A stretch of DNA of 64,000 nt from Geothrix sp. 21YS21S-2 (GTDB lineage Bacteria > Acidobacteriota > Holophagae > Holophagales > Holophagaceae). Each line of letters starts with the position of its first letter. Within the stretch, counting starts at the first letter, position 1. Positions 49,575 through 60,304 of the stretch are shown one piece after another. Location: assembly GCF_030846775.1 (NCBI RefSeq), contig NZ_CP132910.1, positions 964,001 through 1,028,000 on the forward strand, written 5' to 3'. The notes under the pieces are model-generated. The model saw nothing but the letters and a program-made list of their open reading frames with translations. It was not told the origin of the DNA and made no database searches. The position numbers were made by a program, and so were the translations under genes.

Positions 49575-50308
49575 GGGCGGGCCCGGCGGAACCCGTCGGC
49601 CAGGTTGCCGAAGGGACCGGCCGTGAGCTGGTAGCCCACGTAGAAGAAGGTCTGCCCGTCAGTGCGACCGGCGCTGAACAGCAGGTGGTGCCGCTCCGAG
49701 ACGTTGATCTGGCCGCCGGCGGTGAAGCCGGCGGCTGGGTGGCCATCCTCCGTCTGGGCGGTGGTGCGGAAGGCCTCGGCCCCCAGCGTCAGCCTCTCCC
49801 CCAGGTCCCGCTGCAGGAGCCAGCCGGCGTAGGTCCAGTTCCGGGCCCCGGGGTTCCGCCACCAGCCGGCGCCGCCATAGGTGGTCCAGGGCCCCAGGCT
49901 CTTCTGCAGCCAGACGGGCAGGTACACCTGGGTGTGGCCGGCGCCCAGCCCCCGGGCGGCATCGCCCGCGGGCAGCTCCACCAAGGGGAAAACACCGATC
50001 TGGGGAACGGTGCCCGTCTCGTGGAGGAACCGCCACTTGAGGCCCACCTCCACATCGCCCGGCCCCGTCCGCAGGCCCGGATCCCGGACGTAGGCGAACG
50101 GCGCCACCAGGTGGAACTGGGTGTCGGGCAGGATGCCGTAGTTGAACTCCAGGGCGGGCCCGATGCCGGAGGCGTGCTGGCCCGCGGCGAAGACATAGAG
50201 TTCCAGGTGGCCCAGGTCCACGGGCTGCGGGTCATCGGTGCGGAAGGGCGGGCCGGCGGAAAGCCTGGCCAGGGCGAGACCGGTCAGCAGGAGCCTGCGC
50301 ATCGCCAT
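49571..50308 (-). CDS. Outer-membrane beta-barrel protein
   Basis: A 245-aa exported protein with an N-terminal signal (residues ~1-18, LLLTGLALARLSAGP) and strands typical of a small barrel: VDLGHLELYVFAAGQ, ALEFNYGILPDTQFHLVAPF, DVEVGLKWRFL, FFYVGYQLTAGPFG. It resembles the transporter-like barrels (MetA-pathway type) often encoded beside efflux genes. It precedes chrA with a 4-base overlap, suggesting an outer-membrane partner or an accessory pore. The specific role is not known. Confidence 0.7.
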   Translation of the reverse strand: MAMRRLLLTGLALARLSAGPPFRTDDPQPVDLGHLELYVFAAGQHASGIGPALEFNYGILPDTQFHLVAPFAYVRDPGLRTGPGDVEVGLKWRFLHETGTVPQIGVFPLVELPAGDAARGLGAGHTQVYLPVWLQKSLGPWTTYGGAGWWRNPGARNWTYAGWLLQRDLGERLTLGAEAFRTTAQTEDGHPAAGFTAGGQINVSERHHLLFSAGRTDGQTFFYVGYQLTAGPFGNLADGFRRARP

Positions 50309-50489
50309 GACCGCCTCCCTGGCGTCCGATCATAGGCGGGATGCGCGGCCGGCGTCCAGGGGTCCCGGACCCTGGCGGCGTGCCCCCGGGCCGATTCCAT
50401 GGTATAAAATCCCCCTCAGGTGATGGTGTCCACCCTGTAACCGCCCCTTCCGGCTGATGGCGCCTACGTTGCATGGCCCCGGGGGATGC

Positions 50490-51710
50490 ATGGTCGGACT
50501 GCGGTGGAGGGCGGCGCGCACCGCCTGGGATCTGGGGATGGGCACGGCGGTGGGCCTGCTGGCGGGGACTGCGAGCTTCCTGTTCCTGTGGCTCCTGGAG
50601 GGGACCCTGCGCCTGCGGGCGGGGCACCTCTGGCTGGTGGGGCTCCTGCCGGTCTTCGGGATCGCGAGCGCTTGGCTGTATACCCGCTGGGGTGGGGAAT
50701 CCGAGCGGGGCAGCGCCCTCATCCTGGACGAAGTGCTGGAATTCCAGGGTCGGGTCCCATCCCGCATGGCCCCCCTGGTGCTGGCGGGCACCCTCCTGAC
50801 CCACCTGGGCGGCGGCTCCGCGGGCCGGGAGGGCACGGCCGTGCAAATGGGCGCGAGCCTCGCCCGGACCATCGGCAAGCTCCCCTGGGCCTGGCTGCGC
50901 CTCACGCGGAGCCGTCAGCGCCTCCTCCTCATGGCGGGCGTGTCCGCGGGCTTCGGTTCGCTGTTCGGGACCCCGGTGGCCGGGGCCCTGTTCGGCATGG
51001 AGGTCATCGCCATCGGAAAGATCCACTATGAGGGCCTCCTCGTCTGCACCATGGCCAGCTTCGCCGGGGACGCCATCTGCCGGGGCCTGGGGGCCCCCCA
51101 CGTGCATTTCCACCCCGCGGCCCTGGGCCTGACGCCCGCGCTGGGGCTGAAGCTGGCGCTCTTCGCGCTGCCGGTGGCCCTGGTGGCCGGCGGGTTCTCG
51201 GAGCTCACCCACCGGTTGGCCGCCTGGACCCGCCGGGCCAACCCCTACCTGCGGGCCGGCCTGGGGGGCTGCGCGGTCGCCGCCCTGGCGCTGGCCTTCC
51301 GCACCACGGACTACCTCAACCTGGGCACGGTCTGGCTCCCCCGGGTCTTCGAGGGGGCCGGGCCGGTGCCCCCGTGGGCCTTCGCGGCCAAGGTCCTCTT
51401 CACGGTCGTGACGCTGGGCTTCGGGTTCAAGGGGGGCGAGGTCACGCCGCTGTTCGTCATCGGGGCGCTGCTGGGGGCGGCCCTGGCGCCGGTCCTGGGG
51501 GTGCCCGTGCCCTTCATCGCGGCGGTGGGGTTCATCGCCGTGTTCGCCGCGGCCAGCAACACGCCCATCGCGTCCACCCTCATGGGGATCGAGCTGTTCG
51601 GGGGCGGGTTCGCGGGGCCGCTGGCGATCACCTCCTTCCTGGCCTACATCCTCGTGGGGCACCGGGGCATCTACGGCGGGACCCGGGTCCACACGCAGAA
51701 GGACGGCTGA
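50490..51710 (+). CDS. ClC-type chloride channel/antiporter
   Basis: A 406-aa integral membrane protein of the ClC family. GGGSAGREGTAVQMGASLAR is the GREGP-type ion-pathway motif (Pro replaced by Thr), and GFKGGEVTPLFVIGALLGAAL the second family motif; ~10 hydrophobic segments are seen. The first motif (GSGIP) is not evident: the region reads GESERGSALILDEV, so selectivity may differ from classical ClC. ATG 50490 has GGGGG four bases upstream; an in-frame ATG at 50457 is possible. A TATAAA box at 50403 may be the -10. The gene is divergent from the barrel/chrA operon. Confidence 0.85.
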   Translation: MVGLRWRAARTAWDLGMGTAVGLLAGTASFLFLWLLEGTLRLRAGHLWLVGLLPVFGIASAWLYTRWGGESERGSALILDEVLEFQGRVPSRMAPLVLAGTLLTHLGGGSAGREGTAVQMGASLARTIGKLPWAWLRLTRSRQRLLLMAGVSAGFGSLFGTPVAGALFGMEVIAIGKIHYEGLLVCTMASFAGDAICRGLGAPHVHFHPAALGLTPALGLKLALFALPVALVAGGFSELTHRLAAWTRRANPYLRAGLGGCAVAALALAFRTTDYLNLGTVWLPRVFEGAGPVPPWAFAAKVLFTVVTLGFGFKGGEVTPLFVIGALLGAALAPVLGVPVPFIAAVGFIAVFAAASNTPIASTLMGIELFGGGFAGPLAITSFLAYILVGHRGIYGGTRVHTQKDG

Positions 51711-51809
51711 GGCCCCTTGTGGGCGCGGTGGCGCATGTATATGATCGGCGATACCGAACCTGAACGCTCCGAGCCAGCCGATGCCCCAGACGTGTGAGGA
51801 AAGGCCAAG

Positions 51810-53855
51810 TTGAACCTTCCCCCCCTGCCCCCCCTGGACCTCCACACCCTGGCCTTCGTGCTCGGACTCGGCTCCGTGCTGCAGGTGCTGGCCCTCTATG
51901 GCCAGTACCGGTCCAACGCCTCCCGGGCCGGCCTGGGCTCCTGGGCCCTGGGGAGCCTCGCCCTGGTGCTCGCCTTCGTCGCCAACGCGCTGCGGGCCGT
52001 GCCCGCCCTCAGCCCCTACGGCATCGTCGCCAACAACGTCCTCTTCATGGTCGGGGCGGCGCTCAACTACGTCGGCGTCCTCAAGTTCTTCGACCGCAAG
52101 CCCCCGGGCGCCGGGCTCGGGGTCTTCATGGGCGGCGCGCTGGCGACGGCGGCGGTGCTCACCTTCACCGGGGCCGATCCCTCCGGGCGCCGGGTCCTCC
52201 TGTCGGCGGGCATCGGGATCCTGTCCCTGCTGACCCTGCGCGCCCTCCGCGAGAACCGGGCCCCGTCCATCGCCCCTTCCGTCGATTTCCTCTCCGTGGT
52301 CTTCGGGGTGCACGGCGCCTTCTTCGTCTTCCGGGCCGCCACGCCCTTCCTGGGGCTCCCCGCGAACGGGCTGTTCATGACCACCCTGCTGCCGATCACG
52401 ACCTACCTGGCGGCCATCGCGGGGAGCATCCTCTGGAGCTTCGGGTTCATCATCCTGGTGAACCAGCGGCTGAACGCCGAGAGCCGCGAGGCGGGGGAAC
52501 ACCTCCAGGAGGTCAACCGGTTCCTCTCCGAGGTCATCGAGAACAACGGCGCCCTCATCTACGTCAAGGACCTGGAAGGCCGCTACGAGCTGGTCAACAG
52601 CAAGTGGGAGGAGGTCACGGGCCGCTCCCGCCGGGACGCCCTGGGCCGCACGGACGAGGAGATCTTCCCCGGCGGCGCGGGGGAGCGGTTCCGGCGCGTG
52701 GACGAGGAGGTCATGCGGGGCGGCAAGCTGGTGGAAGCGGAAGAGAGCCTCGCCACGGGAAACGGCCAGCGCTACTTCCTCTCCACCAAGTTTCCCCTCT
52801 GGACCGCCGGGAAGGCCGTTCGCGGCCTCTGCGGGATGTCCACCGACATCACCGGGAGCAAGCTGGACGCGATGCGGATCCAGGAACTGGCCACCCAGCT
52901 GGGCCTCGAGCGGGACTACGCCCAGGCCAGCGCCAGGACCGACGCCCTGACCCGCCTGGCCAACCGGGGGCAGTTCGACGAGGTGCTGCACGCCGAGTTC
53001 CAGCGGCTCAAGCGCTCCGGGTCGCCCCTGTCCCTGATCCTCCTGGACGTGGATCACTTCAAGCTCTACAACGACCGGTACGGGCATCCGGCGGGGGACG
53101 AGTGCCTGCGGCGCCTGGCGCGGGCCCTCAAGGCCGCCGTCGGGCGGCCCTCGGACCTCCCGGCCCGGTATGGCGGCGAGGAGTTCGCGGTGGTCCTCCC
53201 CGACACGGGGCCGAAGGGAACGCAGGCCCTGGCGGAGCGCATCCGCCGGGCCGTGGAGGACCTGGCCATCCCCCACGAGGGCAATTCCGCATCCGCCCAT
53301 GTCACCGTCAGCCTGGGGACCGCCACCCGCGCGGGCTCCGCACTCCACTCGCCCGACAAGCTTCTCATGCTGGCCGACGAGGCCCTCTACCGCGCCAAGC
53401 AGGGCGGACGGAACCGCATCGAAACCGCCCTGGGCGACTCCGGGCCGGACGAGGGCCACCCCGATCTGGTCCGGCTGGTGTGGCGGGATGCGGCGGAAAG
53501 CGGGAACGCCACCATCGACGCCCAGCACCGGGCCCTGTTCGACGACGCCAACAGCCTGCTCTCGGCCGTGGTGGCGGGACTGCCCCGGGAGGTATGCCTC
53601 CCCCTGATGGAGCGGCTCCTGGGGGACCTCGCCGGCCATTTCCGGCACGAGGAGGGCCTCCTCCGCGCCGCGGGCTATCCCCAGGCCGAAGCCCATGCCG
53701 CCTGCCATGCCGGCCTCCTCGCACGGGCCCGGGCCCTGGTCGCGGACTACGAACGGGATGCCCTGCAGGTGGGCGAGCTCTTCGGGTTCGTGGCCGACGA
53801 GGTGGTCTCCCAGCATATGTTCCGGGAGGACCGGAAGTACTTCCCCTATATGTGA
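51810..53855 (+). CDS. PAS diguanylate cyclase fused to hemerythrin
   Basis: A 681-aa protein. Seven hydrophobic segments (residues ~8-220) precede a PAS domain (~240-360), a GGDEF domain (~375-540; active site RYGGEEFAVVL and an inhibitory RxxD as RPSDLPARYGG) and a C-terminal hemerythrin domain (~545-681). The hemerythrin iron ligands are visible: DAQHRALF, FRHEEGLL, CHAGLL and SQHMFREDRKY. The enzyme should make cyclic di-GMP, with diiron hemerythrin sensing O2 or redox. The start is TTG 51810, close behind AGGAAAGG. The combination is well placed to link oxygen level to biofilm or surface attachment. Confidence 0.92.
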   Translation: MNLPPLPPLDLHTLAFVLGLGSVLQVLALYGQYRSNASRAGLGSWALGSLALVLAFVANALRAVPALSPYGIVANNVLFMVGAALNYVGVLKFFDRKPPGAGLGVFMGGALATAAVLTFTGADPSGRRVLLSAGIGILSLLTLRALRENRAPSIAPSVDFLSVVFGVHGAFFVFRAATPFLGLPANGLFMTTLLPITTYLAAIAGSILWSFGFIILVNQRLNAESREAGEHLQEVNRFLSEVIENNGALIYVKDLEGRYELVNSKWEEVTGRSRRDALGRTDEEIFPGGAGERFRRVDEEVMRGGKLVEAEESLATGNGQRYFLSTKFPLWTAGKAVRGLCGMSTDITGSKLDAMRIQELATQLGLERDYAQASARTDALTRLANRGQFDEVLHAEFQRLKRSGSPLSLILLDVDHFKLYNDRYGHPAGDECLRRLARALKAAVGRPSDLPARYGGEEFAVVLPDTGPKGTQALAERIRRAVEDLAIPHEGNSASAHVTVSLGTATRAGSALHSPDKLLMLADEALYRAKQGGRNRIETALGDSGPDEGHPDLVRLVWRDAAESGNATIDAQHRALFDDANSLLSAVVAGLPREVCLPLMERLLGDLAGHFRHEEGLLRAAGYPQAEAHAACHAGLLARARALVADYERDALQVGELFGFVADEVVSQHMFREDRKYFPYM

Positions 53856-53955
53856 ACCCCCGGGGGACCCTCCAGGCAGGGCCTGTTGAAATAGTCCATA
53901 ATGATTCATATCTTCTTGGCCCCGGGCGCACCCGGCGCCCGTCCGAGGTTTCCCC

Positions 53956-55680
<1,725 letters not shown>

Positions 55681-55720
55681 CCGGGAACCCCACGACGGAT
55701 CCAGGACAAGGAGCATCCCG

Positions 55721-56188
55721 ATGACCCAGGTTCCCGACGCCGTTGCCGCATTCCTTTCGGGCAGGCGAATCATCGTCGCCGGCGTTTCGCGGGCCGGTTC
55801 CTCGCCGGCGAACGCGATCTTCAGGAAGCTCAAAAGGTCCGGCTACGAGGTCGTTCCGGTCAATCCGAACGCGTCCAAGGTCGAAGGCCAGGATTGCTAC
55901 CCTGACATCCCGTCCGTGCCCGGCACGGTGGACGGCGTGATCGTCGCGACGCACCCGTCGGTCTCGGCCGGGGTGGCCAGCGCCGCCCTGGCCAGGGGCA
56001 TCCGGCACATCTGGTTCCACCGGTCCTTCGGGGATGGCAGCGTCTCCGTCGAAGCCCTCCAGGCCTGCCGCGATCACGGGGTGGAACCCATCGAGGGCGG
56101 TTGTCCGCTCATGTACTGCCAGCCGGTCGACCTGGGGCACCGGATCTTCCGGTGGTGGCTGGGACGCAGCCACCGGGTTCCGACCTAG
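55721..56188 (+). CDS. CoA-binding domain protein (YccU-like)
   Basis: A 155-aa protein of the CoA_binding_2 type, a single Rossmann domain. [12 protein letters not shown] is the nucleotide-binding loop, followed by [13 protein letters not shown] and [11 protein letters not shown], with HIWFHRSFG and EGGCPLMYC towards the end: the typical order. The family binds CoA or a similar nucleotide; a specific reaction is not established. AAGGAG lies seven bases before ATG 55721. Confidence 0.88.
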   Translation: MTQVPDAVAAFLSGRRIIVAGVSRAGSSPANAIFRKLKRSGYEVVPVNPNASKVEGQDCYPDIPSVPGTVDGVIVATHPSVSAGVASAALARGIRHIWFHRSFGDGSVSVEALQACRDHGVEPIEGGCPLMYCQPVDLGHRIFRWWLGRSHRVPT

Positions 56189-56703
56189 GGCCGGCGGACG
56201 GGAAAAGCGGTGGCGTCCCGGCACGGTCCTCCATGGATCACCGATGCCAATGGCATCCCCATGGCAGTCGCGGCCAGCCTCATCCGCTACTCAGCACTAG
56301 GATGAAGTTCGCTGCTGCCGACTTGTTATCCCATGAATCCGGCGAACTCCGTCGAAGGGCCTATCGCCGAGGCGCCGAGGAGCCGAGAATCGCCGAGGAA
56401 AAAAAGATCATTTCCCGGCGATCCTCGGCTCCTCGGCGCCTCGGCGATAGGCTTTTCGTTTCGAACTACCTTAATGACGGGATCAGGACGATCTACGACC
56501 ACCCGTCCCAGGGCCCTTCTCAAGCGCAGGCCAAAGCGAGTGTGGGTCGAAGCCTTCACTCCATTCCGTGAAGAACCTTCTAAAGCACCATTACATCCCT
56601 TTCAGCCCCGAGGCTCCCAATAACCAGCCGCCCGCATCAGGGAATGTGGAAGCCGCCAGCCCGATGCGCTAGAATCCTGGCCATTCGAAATCCCGGAGCC
56701 CCC
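56189..56703. other. Intergenic region with hairpin repeat
   Basis: About 515 bases without a gene. It holds the long palindromic repeat (56359-56452), a 15-bp dyad GATGCCA-A-TGGCATC (56243-56257) and a TAGAAT box (56670-56675) that may be the -10 of the SRPBCC gene. Nothing else is recognised. Confidence 0.5.
56359..56452. repeat. Long palindromic GCCGAGG repeat
   Basis: Two 39-base arms (56359-56397 and 56414-56452) are complementary at all but about two positions around a 16-base A-rich centre. The arms consist of repeated GCCGAGG-type units (GCCTATCGCCGAGGCGCCG, then AGGAGCCGAG). Such hairpins resemble dispersed REP/MITE-like elements. A half-copy lies at 18643-18686. Confidence 0.85.
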
Positions 56704-57141
56704 ATGTCGGTCTTCCGCCATTCCCGAGAGATCCCGGCCTCCCCCGCATCCGTCTTCGCCGCCATCCAGGATCCGGCGCGGCTTGCCCGCTGGTGGGGTC
56801 CGGACGGGTTCACGAACACGTTCAGCACCTTCGAATTCCGCCCGGGCGGACCTTGGCTGTTCACGATGCACGGCCCGGACGGGACTGGCTATCCGAACGA
56901 GTCGGAGTTCCTGGAGATCGTCCCCGGGTCCCTGGTCCGGATCCGGCACGTCAACCTGCCGCACTTCGAGCTTTCCATCGCCCTGGAGCCCTGCGCGGCC
57001 GGGACCCTCGTTACCTGGACCGGCGTCTTCGAAAACGCCGAATTCGCCGAGAACATGCGGGGGTTCCTCGAGAAGGCCAACGAACAGAACCTGGACCGGT
57101 TGGCGCGCGAGGTCGGCGCTGGCGGGCCGGTGGGCGTCTGA
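56704..57141 (+). CDS. SRPBCC (AHSA1-like) domain protein
   Basis: A 145-aa protein of the START/Bet v 1-like superfamily. SREIPASPASVFAAIQDPARLARWWGP, read in two parts, is the family opening (fxapaexVwxaltdpexlaxWwgp), followed by FEFRPGGPWLFTMHGPDG and ENMRGFLEKANEQNLDRL. These form a hydrophobic cavity for small molecules; the ligand is unknown. ATG 56704 is preceded by GGAG five to six bases upstream. The next gene (DUF1801) follows 26 bases later, a pair often found together. Confidence 0.9.
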   Translation: MSVFRHSREIPASPASVFAAIQDPARLARWWGPDGFTNTFSTFEFRPGGPWLFTMHGPDGTGYPNESEFLEIVPGSLVRIRHVNLPHFELSIALEPCAAGTLVTWTGVFENAEFAENMRGFLEKANEQNLDRLAREVGAGGPVGV

Positions 57142-57167
57142 CCCCTGCGGGGGCAAGGGAGGAGCGC

Positions 57168-57563
57168 ATGAAGAAGGCGGAAACCGCCCAGGATCCATCG
57201 GCATCGGAACTCATCTCCGACCGGATCGCCGGGCTCCGGGACTGGCGCGGGGAGGCCCTGGGCCGGATGCGCGCCCTCATCCGGGAGGCGGACCCGGACG
57301 TCGTCGAGGAATGGAAGTGGGCCAACCCGGTGTGGTCGCACGCGGGCATCATCTGCACGGGCGAATCCTACAAGAGCGTCGTGAAGCTCACCTTCGCCAG
57401 GGGCGCGTCCCTGGAGGACCCGGAACGGCTCTTCAACTCCAGCCTGGAGGGGAAGACGCGCCGGGCCATCGACATCCGCGAAGGCGAAGAGGTCGACGCG
57501 TCCGCCTTCAAGGCGCTCGTTCGCCAAGCGGCCGCCCTCAACCTCCTCAAGAACCCCGGTTAG
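57168..57563 (+). CDS. DUF1801 family protein
   Basis: A 131-aa YdhG-like protein. ALIREADPDVVEEWKWANPVW is the conserved opening of DUF1801, followed by GIICTGESYKSVVKLTF, GASLEDPERLFNSSLEG and the C-terminal helix AFKALVRQAAALN. The fold is known from structural genomics; a function is not established. GGGAGGAG lies directly before ATG 57168. It is probably co-transcribed with the SRPBCC gene. Confidence 0.9.
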   Translation: MKKAETAQDPSASELISDRIAGLRDWRGEALGRMRALIREADPDVVEEWKWANPVWSHAGIICTGESYKSVVKLTFARGASLEDPERLFNSSLEGKTRRAIDIREGEEVDASAFKALVRQAAALNLLKNPG

Positions 57564-57573
57564 CGCGGAGCGC

Positions 57574-57601
57574 CTGACACGCCCGCGGCCCCTGATATAG
57601 T
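57574..57601 (+). promoter_or_regulatory. Sigma-70 promoter placed for leaderless transcription
   Basis: CTGACA (57574-57579), 16-base spacer, TATAGT (57596-57601). The expected start site, six to seven bases later, coincides with the A of ATG 57608, and no ribosome site exists between the two. The spacing predicts a leaderless mRNA. Confidence 0.6.
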
Positions 57602-57607
57602 GGCCCC

Positions 57608-58780
57608 ATGACCCCAGCGGATCGCTCCAGTGGACGGCGCACCCTCTTCGTCGCCGGCATGGCCCATGCGATGCATGACGGCTACACGGACACGATCTTC
57701 GTGCTGCTGCCGCTGTGGCAGGCGGAATTCAGGCTGGGCTACGGGATGATCGCCATGATGCGCGGCCTCTATTCGGGGGCGATGGCGGGGCTGCAGGTGC
57801 CCGCCGGATTCCTTGCGGATCGCCTGGGCGGGCGGGTGGTGTTGGCGCTGGGCACGGCGCTCACGGCCCTGGGCTACCTGCTCGCGGGTTTCACGGGGAG
57901 TCTGGCGGGGCTCTGCCTGGCGCTGGCCGCGGCCGGCGCGGGGTCCAGCACCCAGCACCCCGTGGGCTCGGCGGCCGTGGCGCGGGCCTACGGCGACAAG
58001 GCGCGGGGTCCCTTGGGCATCTACAATTTCACGGGCGACCTGGGCAAGGCCGCCTTCCCCGCCGCGGCCGCGCTGCTGCTCATGCGGATGCCCTGGCGGG
58101 GGATGCTGGGGCTGATGGCGGCGTTCGGCCTCTGCGCCGCCCTCGCCATCGGCCTGCTCCTTCCGGACGCCCCGCAGGCCGGCAGCGCCCTGGGGCCGGA
58201 GACCCCGCGCCGGGGCGGAGGACGGGGCGGGTTTCCGCTGCTCTTCGCCATCGGGGTCATCGACAGTGCGGTGCGCATGGGGCTGCTGACGTTCCTGCCG
58301 TTCCTGCTCAAGGCCAAGGGCGCGGGCCTGCCCACGGTCGGCCTGGGCCTCGCCCTGGTGTTCCTGGGCGGCGCCGGGGGGAAGTTCAGCTGCGGCTGGC
58401 TGGGAGGCAGGATCGGAGTGCTGTGGACCGTCGCGCTCACGGAGGGAGGCACGGCCGCGGCCATCCTCCTCCTTCTTGCCCTGCCCCTGACGCCGGCGCT
58501 GGCGGTGCTGCCCCTGCTGGGGATCATGCTGAACGGCACCTCCTCGGTCCTCTACGGCACCGTCCCGGAGCTGGCCGCCACCGACCGGACGGAACGCGCC
58601 TTCGCACTGTTCTACACCGGCACCATCGGCAGCGGCGCCCTGTCGCCGGTCCTCTACGGCCTGCTGGGGGACGCGGTGGGGGTGACCTGGGCCGCCGCGG
58701 CCACCGCCCTCACGGCCCTGGCCACCCTGCCCCTGGCCGTGGCGCTGGCGCCGCACCTGGTCGGGGACCGGGCGGGTTGA
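57608..58780 (+). CDS. MFS transporter (fosmidomycin-resistance-like)
   Basis: A 390-aa major-facilitator protein with 12 hydrophobic segments in two halves and a central loop rich in Pro/Arg (~195-215). HAMHDGYTDTIFVLLPLWQ near the N-terminus, the loop GFLADRLGGRVVL (motif A type) and STQHPVGSAAVAR recall the Fsr-type subfamily of drug exporters. The substrate is unknown. ATG 57608 has no ribosome site, consistent with the leaderless promoter just upstream. Confidence 0.87.
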   Translation: MTPADRSSGRRTLFVAGMAHAMHDGYTDTIFVLLPLWQAEFRLGYGMIAMMRGLYSGAMAGLQVPAGFLADRLGGRVVLALGTALTALGYLLAGFTGSLAGLCLALAAAGAGSSTQHPVGSAAVARAYGDKARGPLGIYNFTGDLGKAAFPAAAALLLMRMPWRGMLGLMAAFGLCAALAIGLLLPDAPQAGSALGPETPRRGGGRGGFPLLFAIGVIDSAVRMGLLTFLPFLLKAKGAGLPTVGLGLALVFLGGAGGKFSCGWLGGRIGVLWTVALTEGGTAAAILLLLALPLTPALAVLPLLGIMLNGTSSVLYGTVPELAATDRTERAFALFYTGTIGSGALSPVLYGLLGDAVGVTWAAAATALTALATLPLAVALAPHLVGDRAG

Positions 58781-58787
58781 CCGGGCT

Positions 58788-60104
58788 TCACCTGGGGAAA
58801 TGCTCGGCCTTGTAGCGCATGGCGGTGAGGATGCGCTTGCGGGGGCTGGGATGGTCGAAGAAGAGGAACTCCTCCACCGGGCCCGGATCCGCCTTCCGGT
58901 ACTCCACCAGCTTCAGCTGCGCCTCGGCGAAGCCGTCGGGCTCCAGGGACGCGTTCACCCCGAACAGGTCCGCCTCGGTCTCCTGGACGCGGGTATCGGT
59001 GTTCAGCGCCGGCGTCAGGACGAACATGAAGAGGGTGAACAGGCCCGCCAGGAGCGGCAGCCCCGCCGGATCGCCGATGTCCCGGATGCCCCAGGACCCG
59101 GCACGGCTGCGCAGCGCCTCGAAGGCCCAGGCCACGAAGGCGAACCCGGCCAAGAGGACCAGCGCGAAGAACATCAGGGCCTTGTACAGGTGGTTGAGCA
59201 CGTAGTGGCCGAGCTCATGGGCCATGACGCCCTTGATCTCGGGCAGGGTGGACCGGTTGAGGAGGTTGTCGTTGAGGCGCACGGCGGTGGTGCCGAGGAT
59301 GCCGCTCACATTGGCGCTGACCCGGTTGGTCTGCCGGGAGGCGTCGAACCAGAGGACATCCTTGGCCGGCACGCCGTTGGCCCGGGCCAGAGAGAGGATG
59401 GCCTGGCGGGCGGGGCCCTCCGGAAGCGGCTTGTACGCGTTGAAGAGCGGGTCGATGAAGGCCGGGGCGATGAACATCACGAAGGCCAGGACCAGCACGC
59501 CCCCGCCGGTGCCCCAGATCCACCAGGTGCGGGGGAACCGCCGGAGGGCACCATAGAGGGCGGCCAGGGCGAGGGCCAGGATGACCGTGGAGACCAGCAG
59601 GCCCACCACCTGGTCCTTCATCCAATGGGGAAAGGACTGGGTGGCCATGCCGTACCGGTGCTCCCGGATGAAGTCGCCGGCCACGCCAAGGGGCAGCTGG
59701 ATGACCCAGGTGGCGGCCATGAACAGCACCGCGTAGAGCATGGTCTGAAGGGGCCGGCGGCGGGTGGCGCGCTCGGCGAACTCCCGCATGGCCGCGGAGG
59801 CGCCGGTGGCCAGCAGAAGCCCGAAGGAGCCGAGGGTGACCAGGAAGCTCCCCAGTTGAAGCCAGTAGCCTCCCGTGAAGTAGGCGTCCGAACGCCCGCG
59901 GGCCTCGGGGGAGATCCGGGCCAGGTAGGCCGCCGTGGCCTGTTCCGGATCCCGGGGCAGCGCCGCGCGCCAGGCGTCGTCCACGGGCCGGATCATGGCC
60001 GCCTCGCGGGACGCCGCGCCCGCGCGGACCTTGGCGGTGAAGCCCAGACCGAGGCCAAGCGCCAGGCAGGCGGCAAGGATCGCCCAGACGGATTTCTTTT
60101 TCAT
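58788..60104 (-). CDS. Ste24-type M48 zinc metalloprotease
   Basis: A 438-aa integral membrane protease of the CAAX prenyl protease 1 / M48 family. It shows about seven hydrophobic segments and the zinc motif GVMAHELGHYVLNH (His, Glu, His), with the third ligand Glu in QETEADLFG. The preceding FDASRQTNRVSANVSGI and the C-terminal FDHPSPRKRI complete the family pattern. In bacteria these enzymes act in membrane-protein quality control. ATG 60104 has GGGAG five bases upstream. It is divergent from pepT, and its 3' end converges with the MFS gene seven bases away. Confidence 0.92.
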   Translation of the reverse strand: MKKKSVWAILAACLALGLGLGFTAKVRAGAASREAAMIRPVDDAWRAALPRDPEQATAAYLARISPEARGRSDAYFTGGYWLQLGSFLVTLGSFGLLLATGASAAMREFAERATRRRPLQTMLYAVLFMAATWVIQLPLGVAGDFIREHRYGMATQSFPHWMKDQVVGLLVSTVILALALAALYGALRRFPRTWWIWGTGGGVLVLAFVMFIAPAFIDPLFNAYKPLPEGPARQAILSLARANGVPAKDVLWFDASRQTNRVSANVSGILGTTAVRLNDNLLNRSTLPEIKGVMAHELGHYVLNHLYKALMFFALVLLAGFAFVAWAFEALRSRAGSWGIRDIGDPAGLPLLAGLFTLFMFVLTPALNTDTRVQETEADLFGVNASLEPDGFAEAQLKLVEYRKADPGPVEEFLFFDHPSPRKRILTAMRYKAEHFPR

Positions 60105-60304
60105 GGCGTCTCCCGGGAGGGCGGCGTCGCGCGCGCCCATCGATGAACTTGCATTTGGAGGTATGGCCCATTCTGGACCCGGCCGCGCGCCGGGGCAAGC
60201 CGGGCCGCCGCCTGCCGGGTTAGACTAGCGTGAACCCAACCTTCGCCCCGGGCATCCCCGGGCGCACGCCATCCGCCGGCCCGGTCCGGCGCGGGAGTCC
60301 CGCG

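Noticed and set aside
56243-56257. GATGCCA-A-TGGCATC dyad as an operator
   Set aside because: No gene start lies within 400 bases downstream and no second copy was seen; kept only as a note in the intergenic entry.
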